From the NCBI RefSeq assembly GCF_007954505.1, contig NZ_CP042412.1, positions 2,666,001 to 2,730,000 of the forward strand: a DNA stretch of 64,000 nucleotides. The letters are read 5' to 3'. Within the stretch, counting starts at the first letter, position 1. Every line of letters begins with the position of its first letter. This DNA is from Microbacterium sp. CBA3102. GTDB taxonomy: Bacteria; Actinomycetota; Actinomycetes; Actinomycetales; Microbacteriaceae. This document shows positions 43,186-52,378 of the stretch, one piece after another. Under the pieces are notes generated by a model. The model ran no database searches, had not been told where the DNA came from, and saw nothing but the letters and a program-made list of their open reading frames with translations. The position numbers were made by a program, and so were the translations under genes.

Positions 43186-44508
43186 TCACGCGGTCCGGAA
43201 CGCCTTTCGCAGGAGCGGACGCGTCGCCCAGGTGCTGGCCCACACGAGGGCGATGCCGACACCGACCACAGCGCTGATCGTCAGCACCGACACGGGCGCC
43301 GTGATCACCGCGATCCCCACGAGCGGGAACACCAGGAGTGCCGCGATCAGAGCCGAGCCGAGCGCCGTGACGAGCAGGGGAGACATGATCGCGCGACGGC
43401 GGGCACGATCCACCGTCTCCACCGGCATGCCCAGGTGATGGAGGCTTCGATGCAGCTCCCGCTGGTCGAGCACGTCCGATGCCTGATTGACTCCGACGGA
43501 GGCGGCGACCATGAGGAACGAGCCGATCAACGTGATGATGAGACCCGTGCGGATATCACGGGCGAGGGCGAAGTCGGCGGCGGATGCATCCGCGCTCGTC
43601 ATCACATTCATCAGCGCGACGCCGGTGCCTGCGAACACGGCCATGAAGCTCGCCATCGCGATGCCGCCGACCTGACGCCAGGCCGCTTTCGGCGAGTCGA
43701 GAACGATGCGTGCCGCGAGCAACCGCTCGGGCTGTTCGGCACGACGCAGCTGGCGGGACGCCGAGACCTTGAGAACCCAGGGGCCGATCACGTTGAGGAC
43801 GGCCAGGGCGGCGCCGAACAGTCCGGCGAGGACGACGACGGTGATGACGAAGCCGCCGATCGACGGGAACACCGTGATCAATGCGAAGGCGATGGCGATG
43901 GCGCCGGCAGCGAGAAGGGCGCGGATCCAGTGCACGCTCGACACGGTCGTGCGGGTGCGGACACCGAGTGGTGAGATCACGACGCGACGGAGGCCGATGA
44001 CCGCACTCGCGGACGCGAGCACGAGCACACCGGCGAAGACGAGGGCGATCAGTGGCGGTGGAAGGATGACCGCGCCGAATCCGAGCGGTTCGCCCCGGAA
44101 GGGGATGAGCCCGATCAGAGGGCTGATCGCGAGGTGCCCGAGGACACCGGCGAGTGCTCCGGCGGCGGCGACGAGGGCAGACTCGGCGACCGTGACCACG
44201 GTGACGCCACCGGGGGTGACCCCCAGCAGGCGAAGTGTCGAGAGTCGTTCGTCACGGCGCCGCGCCGACAGGCGTGCCGCCGCGCCGCCGAGCGACATCA
44301 GTGGGACGACGAGAAGCACGAGGGCGATCGCCGCGAGCGCCTGATACAGAGGGGCGTAGTCATCGGACCACCCCCAGAACGACTGGGCTCCACCGATCAC
44401 CGTCAGGACGAGCGTCGTCACGACACCGAACGCGATGACCGGGAGCGCGAGCACGCTGTTCTGCCCGGGAGCAGGGCGCAGCAGCATGGACAGGACGTTG
44501 CCGTTCAC
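43186..44508 (-). CDS. ABC transporter permease (FtsX/MacB type)
   Basis: 440 residues with about eight transmembrane helices in two halves. Blocks include 'GVVTTLVLTVIGGAQSFWGW', 'LSTLRLLGVTPGGVTVVT' (the conserved cytosolic loop) and 'LHRSLHHLGMPVETVDRARR', the equivalent loop of the second half. It belongs to the FtsX-like permease group that moves peptides, lipids or antibiotics rather than small nutrients. GTG start overlapping the stop of its ATPase (GTGA). Its 3' end abuts the displaced mutM tail. Confidence 0.86.
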   Translation of the reverse strand: MNGNVLSMLLRPAPGQNSVLALPVIAFGVVTTLVLTVIGGAQSFWGWSDDYAPLYQALAAIALVLLVVPLMSLGGAAARLSARRRDERLSTLRLLGVTPGGVTVVTVAESALVAAAGALAGVLGHLAISPLIGLIPFRGEPLGFGAVILPPPLIALVFAGVLVLASASAVIGLRRVVISPLGVRTRTTVSSVHWIRALLAAGAIAIAFALITVFPSIGGFVITVVVLAGLFGAALAVLNVIGPWVLKVSASRQLRRAEQPERLLAARIVLDSPKAAWRQVGGIAMASFMAVFAGTGVALMNVMTSADASAADFALARDIRTGLIITLIGSFLMVAASVGVNQASDVLDQRELHRSLHHLGMPVETVDRARRRAIMSPLLVTALGSALIAALLVFPLVGIAVITAPVSVLTISAVVGVGIALVWASTWATRPLLRKAFRTA

Positions 44509-45200
44509 GCGGCCACCGCCGAGGGGATGATGCGACCGTCGCGGACGGCGATCGTCCGGGTGCAGCGCGCGGCGACATCGGGGTCGTGGGTCACGACGAC
44601 GAGTGTCCGCCCTTGACCTGTCGTCGACCACAGGAGTGCGTCCATCACCTCGGACGACGTCTGCGAGTCGAGAGCGCCGGTCGGTTCGTCAGCGAAGACC
44701 AGCTCTGCACCGGTGGCCTGCGCACGGGCGATGGCCACCCGCTGGGCCTGCCCGCCCGAAAGCTCGCCGATCCGACGCTCTTCCATCCCGGCGAGCCCGA
44801 GCGCGGCGAGCCAGGAGGCCGCGTGCGGGACGGCATCCCGTCGCCGGACACCGTTGATCATGGAGGCGAGGGCGACGTTCTCCACGGCCGTGAGCTCCGG
44901 GATGAGGAGTCCCTGCTGGAAGACGAAGCCGAACCGCTCGCGCCGGAGCCGGGAACGGGCGGACTCCCCGAGGGCGGTGACCTCGATCGGCGCGCCTTCG
45001 GCCGGACGGAAGACGACACTTCCCGCATCGGGCGCGGTGATACCTGCCAGAACGTGCAGGAGCGTTGTCTTGCCGGAACCGGAGGCACCCATGATCGCGA
45101 CGGACTCGCCGCGACCGATCGCGAGGTCGACACCGGCGAGTGCGCGGGTCATCCCGAAGGTCTTGCTGAGGGCGTGGGCTTCGATCACAGGAACATTCAT
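44505..45200 (-). CDS. ABC transporter ATP-binding protein (MacB/LolD type)
   Basis: 231 residues. Walker A 'GASGSGKTT' is near 38-46, the Q-loop lies in 'FVFQQGLLIPEL', the signature 'LSGGQAQRVAIARA' near 150-163 and Walker B plus D-loop 'LVFADEPTGALDSQ'. The 'DEPTGALD' form is typical of MacB/LolD/FtsE ATPases that pair with FtsX-like permeases. It is co-translated with the permease downstream. Confidence 0.92.
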   Translation of the reverse strand: MNVPVIEAHALSKTFGMTRALAGVDLAIGRGESVAIMGASGSGKTTLLHVLAGITAPDAGSVVFRPAEGAPIEVTALGESARSRLRRERFGFVFQQGLLIPELTAVENVALASMINGVRRRDAVPHAASWLAALGLAGMEERRIGELSGGQAQRVAIARAQATGAELVFADEPTGALDSQTSSEVMDALLWSTTGQGRTLVVVTHDPDVAARCTRTIAVRDGRIIPSAVAA

Positions 45201-45253
45201 GATCCCAGCCTCTCCGTCGCCCCGCCCTGGGTCGTCGGTCTGGCGGATGACGA

Positions 45254-45295
45254 TGCGGACCCGAGGTCATCCCGTCGAATGAGATCGGGTCCGCA
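45254..45295 (-). terminator. Hairpin after the GNAT gene
   Basis: TGCGGACCCG (45254-45263) and CGGGTCCGCA (45286-45295) form a perfect 10-bp stem with a 22-base loop just after the minus-strand GNAT stop at 45302. Confidence 0.5.
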
Positions 45296-45301
45296 CGTGT
45301 C

Positions 45302-46381
45302 TCAGAGAGCGCGCTGCCAGCCGCCGGCGTACGACACCGGGACGAAGCCGATCGCCTCATTGATGTTCAGCATCGGCCGGTTCTCCTCCGCGTTGAAGGT
45401 GGAGACCACGGTGGAATCCGGCATCAACTCCCGCCAGCGGAGCAGATTCGCACACTTCACGATCGTGCCGAGACGATGCCCCCGGTGGTCCTTGCTGACC
45501 AGAGTGCCGAACTGGTGCGTGACCCCGGTGCGGTCGGCCGCGATGAGAAGCTCGTTGTAGGCGACGAGCTCTCCGGTCGACACGTGTTCGACGGCGACGA
45601 CCGAGACGGCCTGACCTGCACCGAGGAGACGCGCTTCGCGGCGCACGACGCGCTCCGCGTCCCAGGCCTCCTCGGGGAAGTCCATGTCGCCGCTCGGCGC
45701 ATCCGTCGACAGCCGCGCGAGGACCCCGGCGAAGCCGTCCCGCAGCTCCGGCGGGGTGGGCATGTTCCACTCGATGACGCGATAGTCGGCTCTGGCCACT
45801 GCGAGCGCGTCGTCCAGCGCGGTGCGCAAGGGGGCAGGGTCGCTCCGGAGGTCGAACTCGCTGTTGCGCTCGACCTGCTCCAGGACGAACCCGTTCGCCT
45901 CGGCCAGGTCGGAGAGCGGGGTCGCCGGGATGCGACCCCACCCGGTGCGCGGAACGAGCATCCGGTCGGCGTCCTTCGGGCGGTGGAGACTCCAGAGCTG
46001 CAGAAGACCCCGACCACGCGCACGCGCTTCCGCTTCGGCGCGGGCGAGCAGGGCATCCTCGACGCCCCGGCCCCAGTGCGCTTCCGGCACCAGCAGGTCG
46101 AGCTCCGCCGCATGCGCCTCGGCCTCCTGCGCGAAGGAGACCGTGATCATCCCGACGATCTCGTCGTCCACGCGTGCGACGAAACCGAGGTCGAGTGAAT
46201 CGGTGTCGTCCTGCCAGTCCGGGAGCATCTGCGCGGCGTCTGGAGCGAGATCGGGCAGACCGACCTGCTCGTCGCAGATTCGCCGGTTGAGTTCGCCGTA
46301 TGCGCGGAAATCCGCGGCGTCGTCACCGTCCAGGGAGACCGGCACCACCAGGGGGGTGATCGTCGGTTCGATGGTCGTCAT
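45302..46381 (-). CDS. Two-domain GNAT acetyltransferase
   Basis: 359 residues in two GNAT-like halves. The N-terminal domain shows 'GFVARVDDEIVGMITVSF' and 'EAHWGRGVEDALLARAEAEA' (acetyl-CoA loop); the C-terminal one shows 'GELVAYNELLI', 'HQFGTLVSKDHRGHRLGTIVKCANL' (in parts) and 'NAEENRPMLNINEAIGF'. Tandem GNATs of this sort in actinobacteria include mycothiol synthase, but the sequence is not clearly MshD. The ATG follows GGAAAAG. Substrate unknown. Confidence 0.83.
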   Translation of the reverse strand: MTTIEPTITPLVVPVSLDGDDAADFRAYGELNRRICDEQVGLPDLAPDAAQMLPDWQDDTDSLDLGFVARVDDEIVGMITVSFAQEAEAHAAELDLLVPEAHWGRGVEDALLARAEAEARARGRGLLQLWSLHRPKDADRMLVPRTGWGRIPATPLSDLAEANGFVLEQVERNSEFDLRSDPAPLRTALDDALAVARADYRVIEWNMPTPPELRDGFAGVLARLSTDAPSGDMDFPEEAWDAERVVRREARLLGAGQAVSVVAVEHVSTGELVAYNELLIAADRTGVTHQFGTLVSKDHRGHRLGTIVKCANLLRWRELMPDSTVVSTFNAEENRPMLNINEAIGFVPVSYAGGWQRAL

Positions 46382-46433
46382 GTCTTTTCCTTCGAGTGGG
46401 GCTTCCGAGGGAGCCGGTGTGTGGAGCGGGTGC

Positions 46434-46468
46434 CCGCATCCGCCCGTGACGAGCACGGGCGGATGCGG
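46434..46468. terminator. 15-bp hairpin between small gene and GNAT gene
   Basis: CCGCATCCGCCCGTG (46434-46448) and its exact complement (46454-46468) flank a 5-base loop. It lies 38 bases after the stop of the 94-residue minus-strand gene and 53 bases before the GNAT start, so it probably terminates the former. Confidence 0.65.
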
Positions 46469-46505
46469 CGCGGGGGATGGGGGAGCTGTCACAGCCGGAC
46501 GTCCG

Positions 46506-46790
46506 TCAGCGCATCCCCCGCTGCATGTCGAACGTCAGCAGGGCGGACGACTCGGCGGCGGAGCGGTGGCGCTGCTCTCCGAGGAGGAACAGCTCGGACG
46601 GGTCGATGTACAGGCCGCGGCGGTGTCGCTGCGGGCGCTGCGCCCTCTGGAACAGCCAGAGGCCGATCCGGAGGGAGAGACGATCCGCGAGCGAGAGGCG
46701 GCGCAGTTCGTCGGGACGGGGGATCTGGAGGACCTCACGGTCCTCGATATCGGGCGGGTGGGAGACGCTGCGGTGCAACGTGGTGTTCAC
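46506..46790 (-). CDS. Hypothetical 94-residue protein
   Basis: 94 residues with a GTG start preceded by AAGGAA at good spacing. The middle 'LSLADRLSLRIGLWLFQRAQRP' is an amphipathic helix with one hydrophobic face, then a basic 'QRHRRG' and a C-terminal 'LLTFDMQRGMR'. There is no signal peptide. I do not recognise a family, though this kind of short 'LSLADRLSLRIGLWL' protein appears in related genera. A strong terminator follows. It lies downstream of a 36-codon ORF on the same strand and may share its transcript. Confidence 0.6.
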   Translation of the reverse strand: MNTTLHRSVSHPPDIEDREVLQIPRPDELRRLSLADRLSLRIGLWLFQRAQRPQRHRRGLYIDPSELFLLGEQRHRSAAESSALLTFDMQRGMR

Positions 46791-47013
46791 GGTGATTCCT
46801 TCGTGAGTGATGGTGAGATGGGGTGCGGAAGCACCGACGCCCGACCGCCGAAGCAGTCGGGGACGGTGCGGAGGGATGCGGCTCCTCGGTCCTGCGAAGA
46901 CGCAGATGCCGAAGGCGGCGGAAGATCCGTGATCTGGAGCAGATCAGAGGGTGGGGCGCGGAAGGACCGACCGGAGACGGCCCACTACGGGCCGGGATTC
47001 TCGGGGTGCGGTT

Positions 47014-47124
47014 CTAGCAGAGCGCGCTCGAGCGGACGCCGGCGGTTACCGAGAACGCAGGGCGCGGCGCGAAATGCGCGGGCGCGGCGAGGCCAGTGGC
47101 CTGTGCGTTGAGCTGAATCATCAT
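47014..47124 (-). CDS. Small ORF (36 residues) with strong promoter and RBS
   Basis: 36 codons starting MMIQLNAQATGL and ending VRSSALC-stop. Its signals are among the best in the window: -35 TTGACG (complement of 47183-47188), an 18-bp spacer, -10 TACGGT (complement of 47159-47164) and AGGAGG (complement of 47131-47136) exactly 6 bases before the ATG. The peptide is rich in Ala, Pro and small residues, carries His and Phe in 'AHFAPRPAFS', and ends in Cys. It is not a transmembrane peptide. It could be a secreted or modified peptide, or a regulatory leader for the 94-residue gene 224 bases downstream. A small hairpin (CGGCCC/GGGCCG) follows its stop. Confidence 0.6.
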   Translation of the reverse strand: MMIQLNAQATGLAAPAHFAPRPAFSVTAGVRSSALC

Positions 47125-47158
47125 CGGTAACCTCCTTTCGTGTGGCGATCCGCAGGCC

Positions 47159-47188
47159 ACCGTAGCGAACGCGCGCCGGAGACGTCAA
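47159..47188 (-). promoter_or_regulatory. Sigma-70-type promoter for the 36-codon ORF
   Basis: TTGACG, 18 bp, TACGGT on the minus strand, followed by a leader of about 28 bases with AGGAGG. This is the closest match to a consensus promoter in the window. Confidence 0.65.
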
Positions 47189-47275
47189 GCATCTCGTCTC
47201 GGACTCGGCGTGTCGCGACCCCATCCGGTTCCGTGGGCATCCGCGCGGGATCACCGTTCCGGCCCGGAATTCCGG

Positions 47276-47326
47276 TAGCGTAGCCGCGTGATTCTCCCCG
47301 GACGAGCGGTGCCCGCATGCATCTGA
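47276..47326 (+). promoter_or_regulatory. smc promoter with a possible 12-codon leaderless upstream ORF
   Basis: TAGCGT (47276-47281) plus 6 bases leads to GTG at 47288, which opens a 12-codon frame ending in TGA at 47324-47326, ten bases past the smc ATG (47317). smc itself has no good Shine-Dalgarno, so translation could be coupled to termination of this short ORF. Alternatively 47288 is simply the start of a 29-base leader. Confidence 0.45.
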
Positions 47327-50300
47327 AGAGCCTGACGCTCAAAGGGTTCAAGTCGTTCGCGCAGCCGACGAGTTTCGTGTTCGAGCCCGGTGTCACCTGC
47401 ATCGTCGGTCCGAACGGCTCCGGAAAGTCCAATGTCGTCGACGCTCTCGCCTGGGTGATGGGGGAGCAGGGGGCGAAGACCCTGCGCGGCGGCAAGATGG
47501 AGGACGTGATCTTCGCGGGCACCTCGACCCGCGGTCCGCTCGGGCGCGCCGAGGTGCAGCTCACCATCGACAATGCCGACGGCGCTCTGCCGATCGAGTA
47601 CGCCGAGGTGACGATCAGCCGCACGCTGTTCCGGAACGGTTCGAGCGAGTATGCGATCAACGGCGAGGGCTGCCGTCTTCTCGACCTGCAGGAGCTCTTG
47701 AGCGACTCAGGTCTGGGGCGCGAGATGCACGTGATCGTGGGTCAAGGACGACTGGACACGGTCTTGCAGGCCTCCCCGGAAGATCGACGGGGCTTCATCG
47801 AGGAGGCCGCCGGAATCCTCAAGCATCGGCGACGCAAGGAGAAGACCCTCCGCAAGCTCGACGCCATGCAGACCAATCTCACCCGTCTGAGCGACCTCGC
47901 CGGAGAGATCCGGCGCCAGCTCAAACCCCTGGGGCGCCAGGCGGAGATCGCGCGGGAGGCGCAGACCATCGCCGCCGTGGTCCGTGATGCCAAGGCGAGG
48001 ATCTTCGCCGACGACGTCGTCGCTCTGCGCACCGCTCTGGCCGACCACACGCGCACCGAGCACGAACGCCACACCGAACGCCTGGTGCTGTCGGACCAGG
48101 CGGAGACGGTGCGGGCGAGCATCGCGCGCCTCGAGCACGAGCAGAACTCGGTCGCCGTCGACGAGGCGCGCAGCGTCGCCTTCGGGCTGGAGCAGGTGCA
48201 GGAGCGGATGCGCGGCCTCTACACGCTGGCGAATCAGCGCCTCGCGTTGCTCGGATCGGAGGAGGACGACGCCGCCGTCACCACGGTCACCGTCACTCAG
48301 GCCACGATCGACGAGGCGAAGGAAGAGATCGACGTGATCTCCGCGGGGCTGGGGGATGCGCAGGACGCGGCCGCGTCGGCGAGCCGCGAAGTGGTGCAGG
48401 CCCGCGCAGAACTGGACACGCTCGACGTGGACATCGCCGAGCAGAGCGCACTGGTCTCCGAGTACGACATGCGCATCTCCGCGCTGCGTGGCACGGCCGA
48501 CGCGGCCTCCTCGGCCCTCGCCGCGGTGCGTGGGGCCGTTCTCCGGCAGGAGAATGCGCTCGAAGCGGCGAACATGCGTCGTCGGGAGGCCGCGGATGCG
48601 CTCGAGGCGATCGACGATGCCGAGGCGCCCGAGGGCACCGCCGTCGAGTACGCCGCCGCGTACGACAGTGCCCAACGCGCCTCCACGGCGGCGGAAGCGG
48701 AACGGGAGACCCTGCGCGAGCGCCTGCACACCGCTGAGCGTGAGGTCGATGCTCTGACGGCGAAGGCCGCCGCGCTGAGCAGTGCACTGGCGCTGTCCGG
48801 TGGAGCGGCAGAGGTCGTCGAAGCCGGCGGTCGGGGCGTGCGCGGGCTCGTGGGTGACTCCGTGCAGGTCCGCGCCGGCTTCGAAGCAGCGATCGCGGCG
48901 GTGCTGGGCCCGCTCGCCGAGGGCGTGCTCATCGATACCGCCGCCGATGCCTTCGCGCAGGCCGAGCAGGCGGCCGAGCATCGCCGGGGAGTGGTCGACT
49001 TCGTCGTCGCGGACGTACCTGCCCCCCGGTCCGTGGTCGTCGCACCCATCGACGGTGTCACGCCTGCGGTGGAGACCGTCACCGCCCCCGATGGTGTTCT
49101 CGGCATCCTGTCCCATGTCCTCATCGCGAACGACCTGGATGCGGCTCGTGCTGCGCGCACAGCGCTCGACACGGCGGGTGACACGTCCACGACGATCGTG
49201 ACTGTCGGTGGCGATGTGATCACGGCGCACACCCTGCGAACCGGGTCCGGAGGCGAGCGCTCACGGCTCGAGCTCGCCGCGGAGCGGGATGCCGCAGCGG
49301 AACGACTCGCCGAGGTCCAGATCGTGGTCGACTCCCTCCGTGAGGCTCGGGAGGATGCGAACGAAGCGGTGGAGACGGCCCGGCGCCAGGCGAAGGATGC
49401 GCTGCGGGCTCTCCGCGAACACGACGCCGCTCTCGCCACGCATGCGGAGCAGCTGAACCGGGTCACGGTGCGGCACGAGTCCGCGGTCGCCGAATGCGAA
49501 CGACTCGAGACGGGGCTCGCCCAGGCGCAGACCGCCGTTGCCGACGCCGAGGCGAAGGCCACCGATGCGAAAGCCGCACTGGACGAGGCGATCGCCACAC
49601 CGCGCCCGGTACTCGACGCTTCCGCTCGCGACGGACTCCTGGAGGCGCTCGAACTCGCCCGGGAGGGAGAACTGCGGTCACGTCTCGAGATCGAGACTCT
49701 GCGTGAGCGGGTGCGCGCCGCCCAGGCGAGGGTGGCGAGTCTCGAACGGCAACGCGAACAGGAGCGGGATGCCGCGGCGGAAGCCGCACGCCGTGCCGTG
49801 ATCCGTCGCGCTCAGCGCGAGGCTGCCTCCGGGGTGGCCGACGAACTCCCGCGCATCCTCGACTCGCTCGACCGATCGGTCACCGAAGCCCGTGTCGCTC
49901 TCGCCGAAGCCGAGGCGGTGCGGTCGGCGCAGAACCAGGAACTCGTCGCACTGCGTGCCCAGGAGACGTCGCTCCGGGAACGCCTGGCGGGGCTGACGGA
50001 GAGCGTGCACGGGCTCGAACTGCAGATCCACGAGAAGAAGCTGCACCTGAGCAGCCTGCTCGAGCGGGTGTCGTCCGAGCTGTCGCTCGACGAAGATATT
50101 CTCGTTGCGGAATATGGTCCCGATCAGCTGGTTCCTCGTGATCCGGGGACGGAGCAGGCCGCCGAGGACGCGCACGACGACACCGCCATCCCGTTCGATC
50201 GTCGTATCCAGCAGCGTCGTCTGGCCGAGGCGGAGCGGAAGCTCGCGCAACTCGGCAGGGTGAACCCTCTGGCGCTCGAGGAGTTCGCTGCGCTCGAACA

Positions 50301-50865
50301 GCGCCATGCCTTCCTCACGGAGCAGCTCGCTGACCTGACGCAGACGCGGGAGGACCTCCGGACGATCATCGCCGACCTCGACGAACGGATGGAGACGATC
50401 TTCGCGAGCGCCTTCGAAGACACCAAGGAGGCCTTCGGCCAGGTCTTCCCGCTGCTCTTCCCGGGCGGGACCGGGAGCATCTCGCTGACCGATCCCGACA
50501 ACTTGCTGACGACCGGCATCGAGGTGTCGGTGCGTCCGGTCGGGAAGAAGATCGAGAGGCTGTCGCTCCTCTCCGGCGGTGAGCGTTCGCTGGCCGCCGT
50601 CGCGCTGCTCGTGGCGATCTTCAAGGCGCGACCGAGCCCGTTCTACATCCTCGACGAGGTCGAGGCCGCGCTGGACGACGCGAACCTCGGGCGGTTGCTC
50701 ACGGTGTTCGAGCAGCTGCGGGAGAGCTCCCAGCTGCTCATCATCACCCACCAGAAGCGCACGATGGAGATCGCGGATGCGCTCTACGGTGTCTCGATGC
50801 GTCAGGACGGCGTGTCTGCGGTCGTCGGGCAGCGGGTCGGAGACAGGGCGGCCGCCGCCGTCTGA
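47317..50865 (+). CDS. smc: Chromosome segregation protein SMC
   Basis: A 1,182-residue canonical SMC ATPase that, with ScpAB, loads at origin-proximal sites and aligns chromosome arms. 'LKGFKSFAQPTSF' is followed by Walker A 'GPNGSGKSN' (31-39). The hinge (about 505-620) contains 'GVRGLVGDSVQV', and two coiled-coil arms flank it. The C-terminal head has 'LSLLSGGERSLAAVALL' and Walker B 'FYILDEVEAALDDANL'. Full length. It is distinct from the MukB-like JetC at 10867, so the cell has two SMC systems in this window alone. ftsY lies 55 bases downstream. Confidence 0.97.
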   Translation: MHLKSLTLKGFKSFAQPTSFVFEPGVTCIVGPNGSGKSNVVDALAWVMGEQGAKTLRGGKMEDVIFAGTSTRGPLGRAEVQLTIDNADGALPIEYAEVTISRTLFRNGSSEYAINGEGCRLLDLQELLSDSGLGREMHVIVGQGRLDTVLQASPEDRRGFIEEAAGILKHRRRKEKTLRKLDAMQTNLTRLSDLAGEIRRQLKPLGRQAEIAREAQTIAAVVRDAKARIFADDVVALRTALADHTRTEHERHTERLVLSDQAETVRASIARLEHEQNSVAVDEARSVAFGLEQVQERMRGLYTLANQRLALLGSEEDDAAVTTVTVTQATIDEAKEEIDVISAGLGDAQDAAASASREVVQARAELDTLDVDIAEQSALVSEYDMRISALRGTADAASSALAAVRGAVLRQENALEAANMRRREAADALEAIDDAEAPEGTAVEYAAAYDSAQRASTAAEAERETLRERLHTAEREVDALTAKAAALSSALALSGGAAEVVEAGGRGVRGLVGDSVQVRAGFEAAIAAVLGPLAEGVLIDTAADAFAQAEQAAEHRRGVVDFVVADVPAPRSVVVAPIDGVTPAVETVTAPDGVLGILSHVLIANDLDAARAARTALDTAGDTSTTIVTVGGDVITAHTLRTGSGGERSRLELAAERDAAAERLAEVQIVVDSLREAREDANEAVETARRQAKDALRALREHDAALATHAEQLNRVTVRHESAVAECERLETGLAQAQTAVADAEAKATDAKAALDEAIATPRPVLDASARDGLLEALELAREGELRSRLEIETLRERVRAAQARVASLERQREQERDAAAEAARRAVIRRAQREAASGVADELPRILDSLDRSVTEARVALAEAEAVRSAQNQELVALRAQETSLRERLAGLTESVHGLELQIHEKKLHLSSLLERVSSELSLDEDILVAEYGPDQLVPRDPGTEQAAEDAHDDTAIPFDRRIQQRRLAEAERKLAQLGRVNPLALEEFAALEQRHAFLTEQLADLTQTREDLRTIIADLDERMETIFASAFEDTKEAFGQVFPLLFPGGTGSISLTDPDNLLTTGIEVSVRPVGKKIERLSLLSGGERSLAAVALLVAIFKARPSPFYILDEVEAALDDANLGRLLTVFEQLRESSQLLIITHQKRTMEIADALYGVSMRQDGVSAVVGQRVGDRAAAAV

Positions 50866-50908
50866 CCGATCGAGGTCGGCTTCGCGGTCGATTCGCCCGC
50901 GCTACCCG

Positions 50909-50920
50909 TAGGCTGGAGGG
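50909..50920 (+). promoter_or_regulatory. ftsY promoter (leaderless)
   Basis: TAGGCT (50909-50914) is followed by GGAGGG and the ATG. The six bases look like a Shine-Dalgarno sequence but abut the ATG, so leaderless initiation is more likely. Confidence 0.5.
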
Positions 50921-51793
<873 letters not shown>

Positions 51794-51837
51794 GGACGGG
51801 ACTACCGCCGTGAGCACGAGGCTGGTTTCATAGCGTT

Positions 51838-52338
51838 ATGGCGATCGAACACGACTACTTCGGACTCCTGTCCTCGGGCCCCGACGGCTCGATCTTCTGG
51901 TCGGAGACCGTGGAGCTCGGTGACCAGAGCGTCACCGTCGATCTGACCGCGCCGGACCAGGATGATGTGTCCGCCGACGCGCTCGACATTGCCGCCGGAC
52001 TCATCGCCGGCCTCGAGAACGTGGACGGGACGGCACGTCGCGGCATGCTGGCCGAGGTGGACGATCGCACCAGCGAGGTGACCGAGTACATCCTGCAGCA
52101 GCAGGAGGCCTACGGCGATGACCTCCCTGACGTCCTCGTCGATGTGTCGGGCGACGCCGCGGTGGACATCATCCGCTCGCTCCGACTGATGAGCATGACG
52201 ATCCTGGCCGACGAGCACGGCGGTTCGGAACCCTTCGCCGTGCTCGAGTACGCCTTGGACGACAGCTCGTCCGACGATGTCCTGCTCGTGAACCTCGGCT
52301 CGAACGGTTCCGTCCAGTCGGTGATGAGCGCCGACTGA
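51838..52338 (+). CDS. DUF2004 family protein
   Basis: 166 residues, acidic and soluble: 'EHDYFGLLSSGPDGSIFWSE' at the N-terminus, 'SVTVDLTAPDQDDVSADALD' and 'FAVLEYALDDSSSDDVLLVN' near the end. This resembles DUF2004, small proteins of unknown function. The ATG at 51838 has no clear ribosome site. Ends at a bidirectional terminator shared with lipA. Confidence 0.7.
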   Translation: MAIEHDYFGLLSSGPDGSIFWSETVELGDQSVTVDLTAPDQDDVSADALDIAAGLIAGLENVDGTARRGMLAEVDDRTSEVTEYILQQQEAYGDDLPDVLVDVSGDAAVDIIRSLRLMSMTILADEHGGSEPFAVLEYALDDSSSDDVLLVNLGSNGSVQSVMSAD

Positions 52339-52362
52339 GGCGCCACCGCCGCGGGTGGCGCC
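52339..52362. terminator. Bidirectional hairpin between DUF2004 and lipA
   Basis: GGCGCCACC (52339-52347) and GGTGGCGCC (52354-52362) form a perfect 9-bp stem with a 6-base loop in a 40-base convergent gap. Confidence 0.6.
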
Positions 52363-52378
52363 TGCGACCCGGGCGTGG

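Noticed and set aside
46421..47111. Plus-strand open frames across the gap between the GNAT gene and smc
   Set aside because: They are Arg/Ser-rich with no ribosome sites; the minus-strand frames at 46506-46790 and 47014-47124 have proper signals instead.
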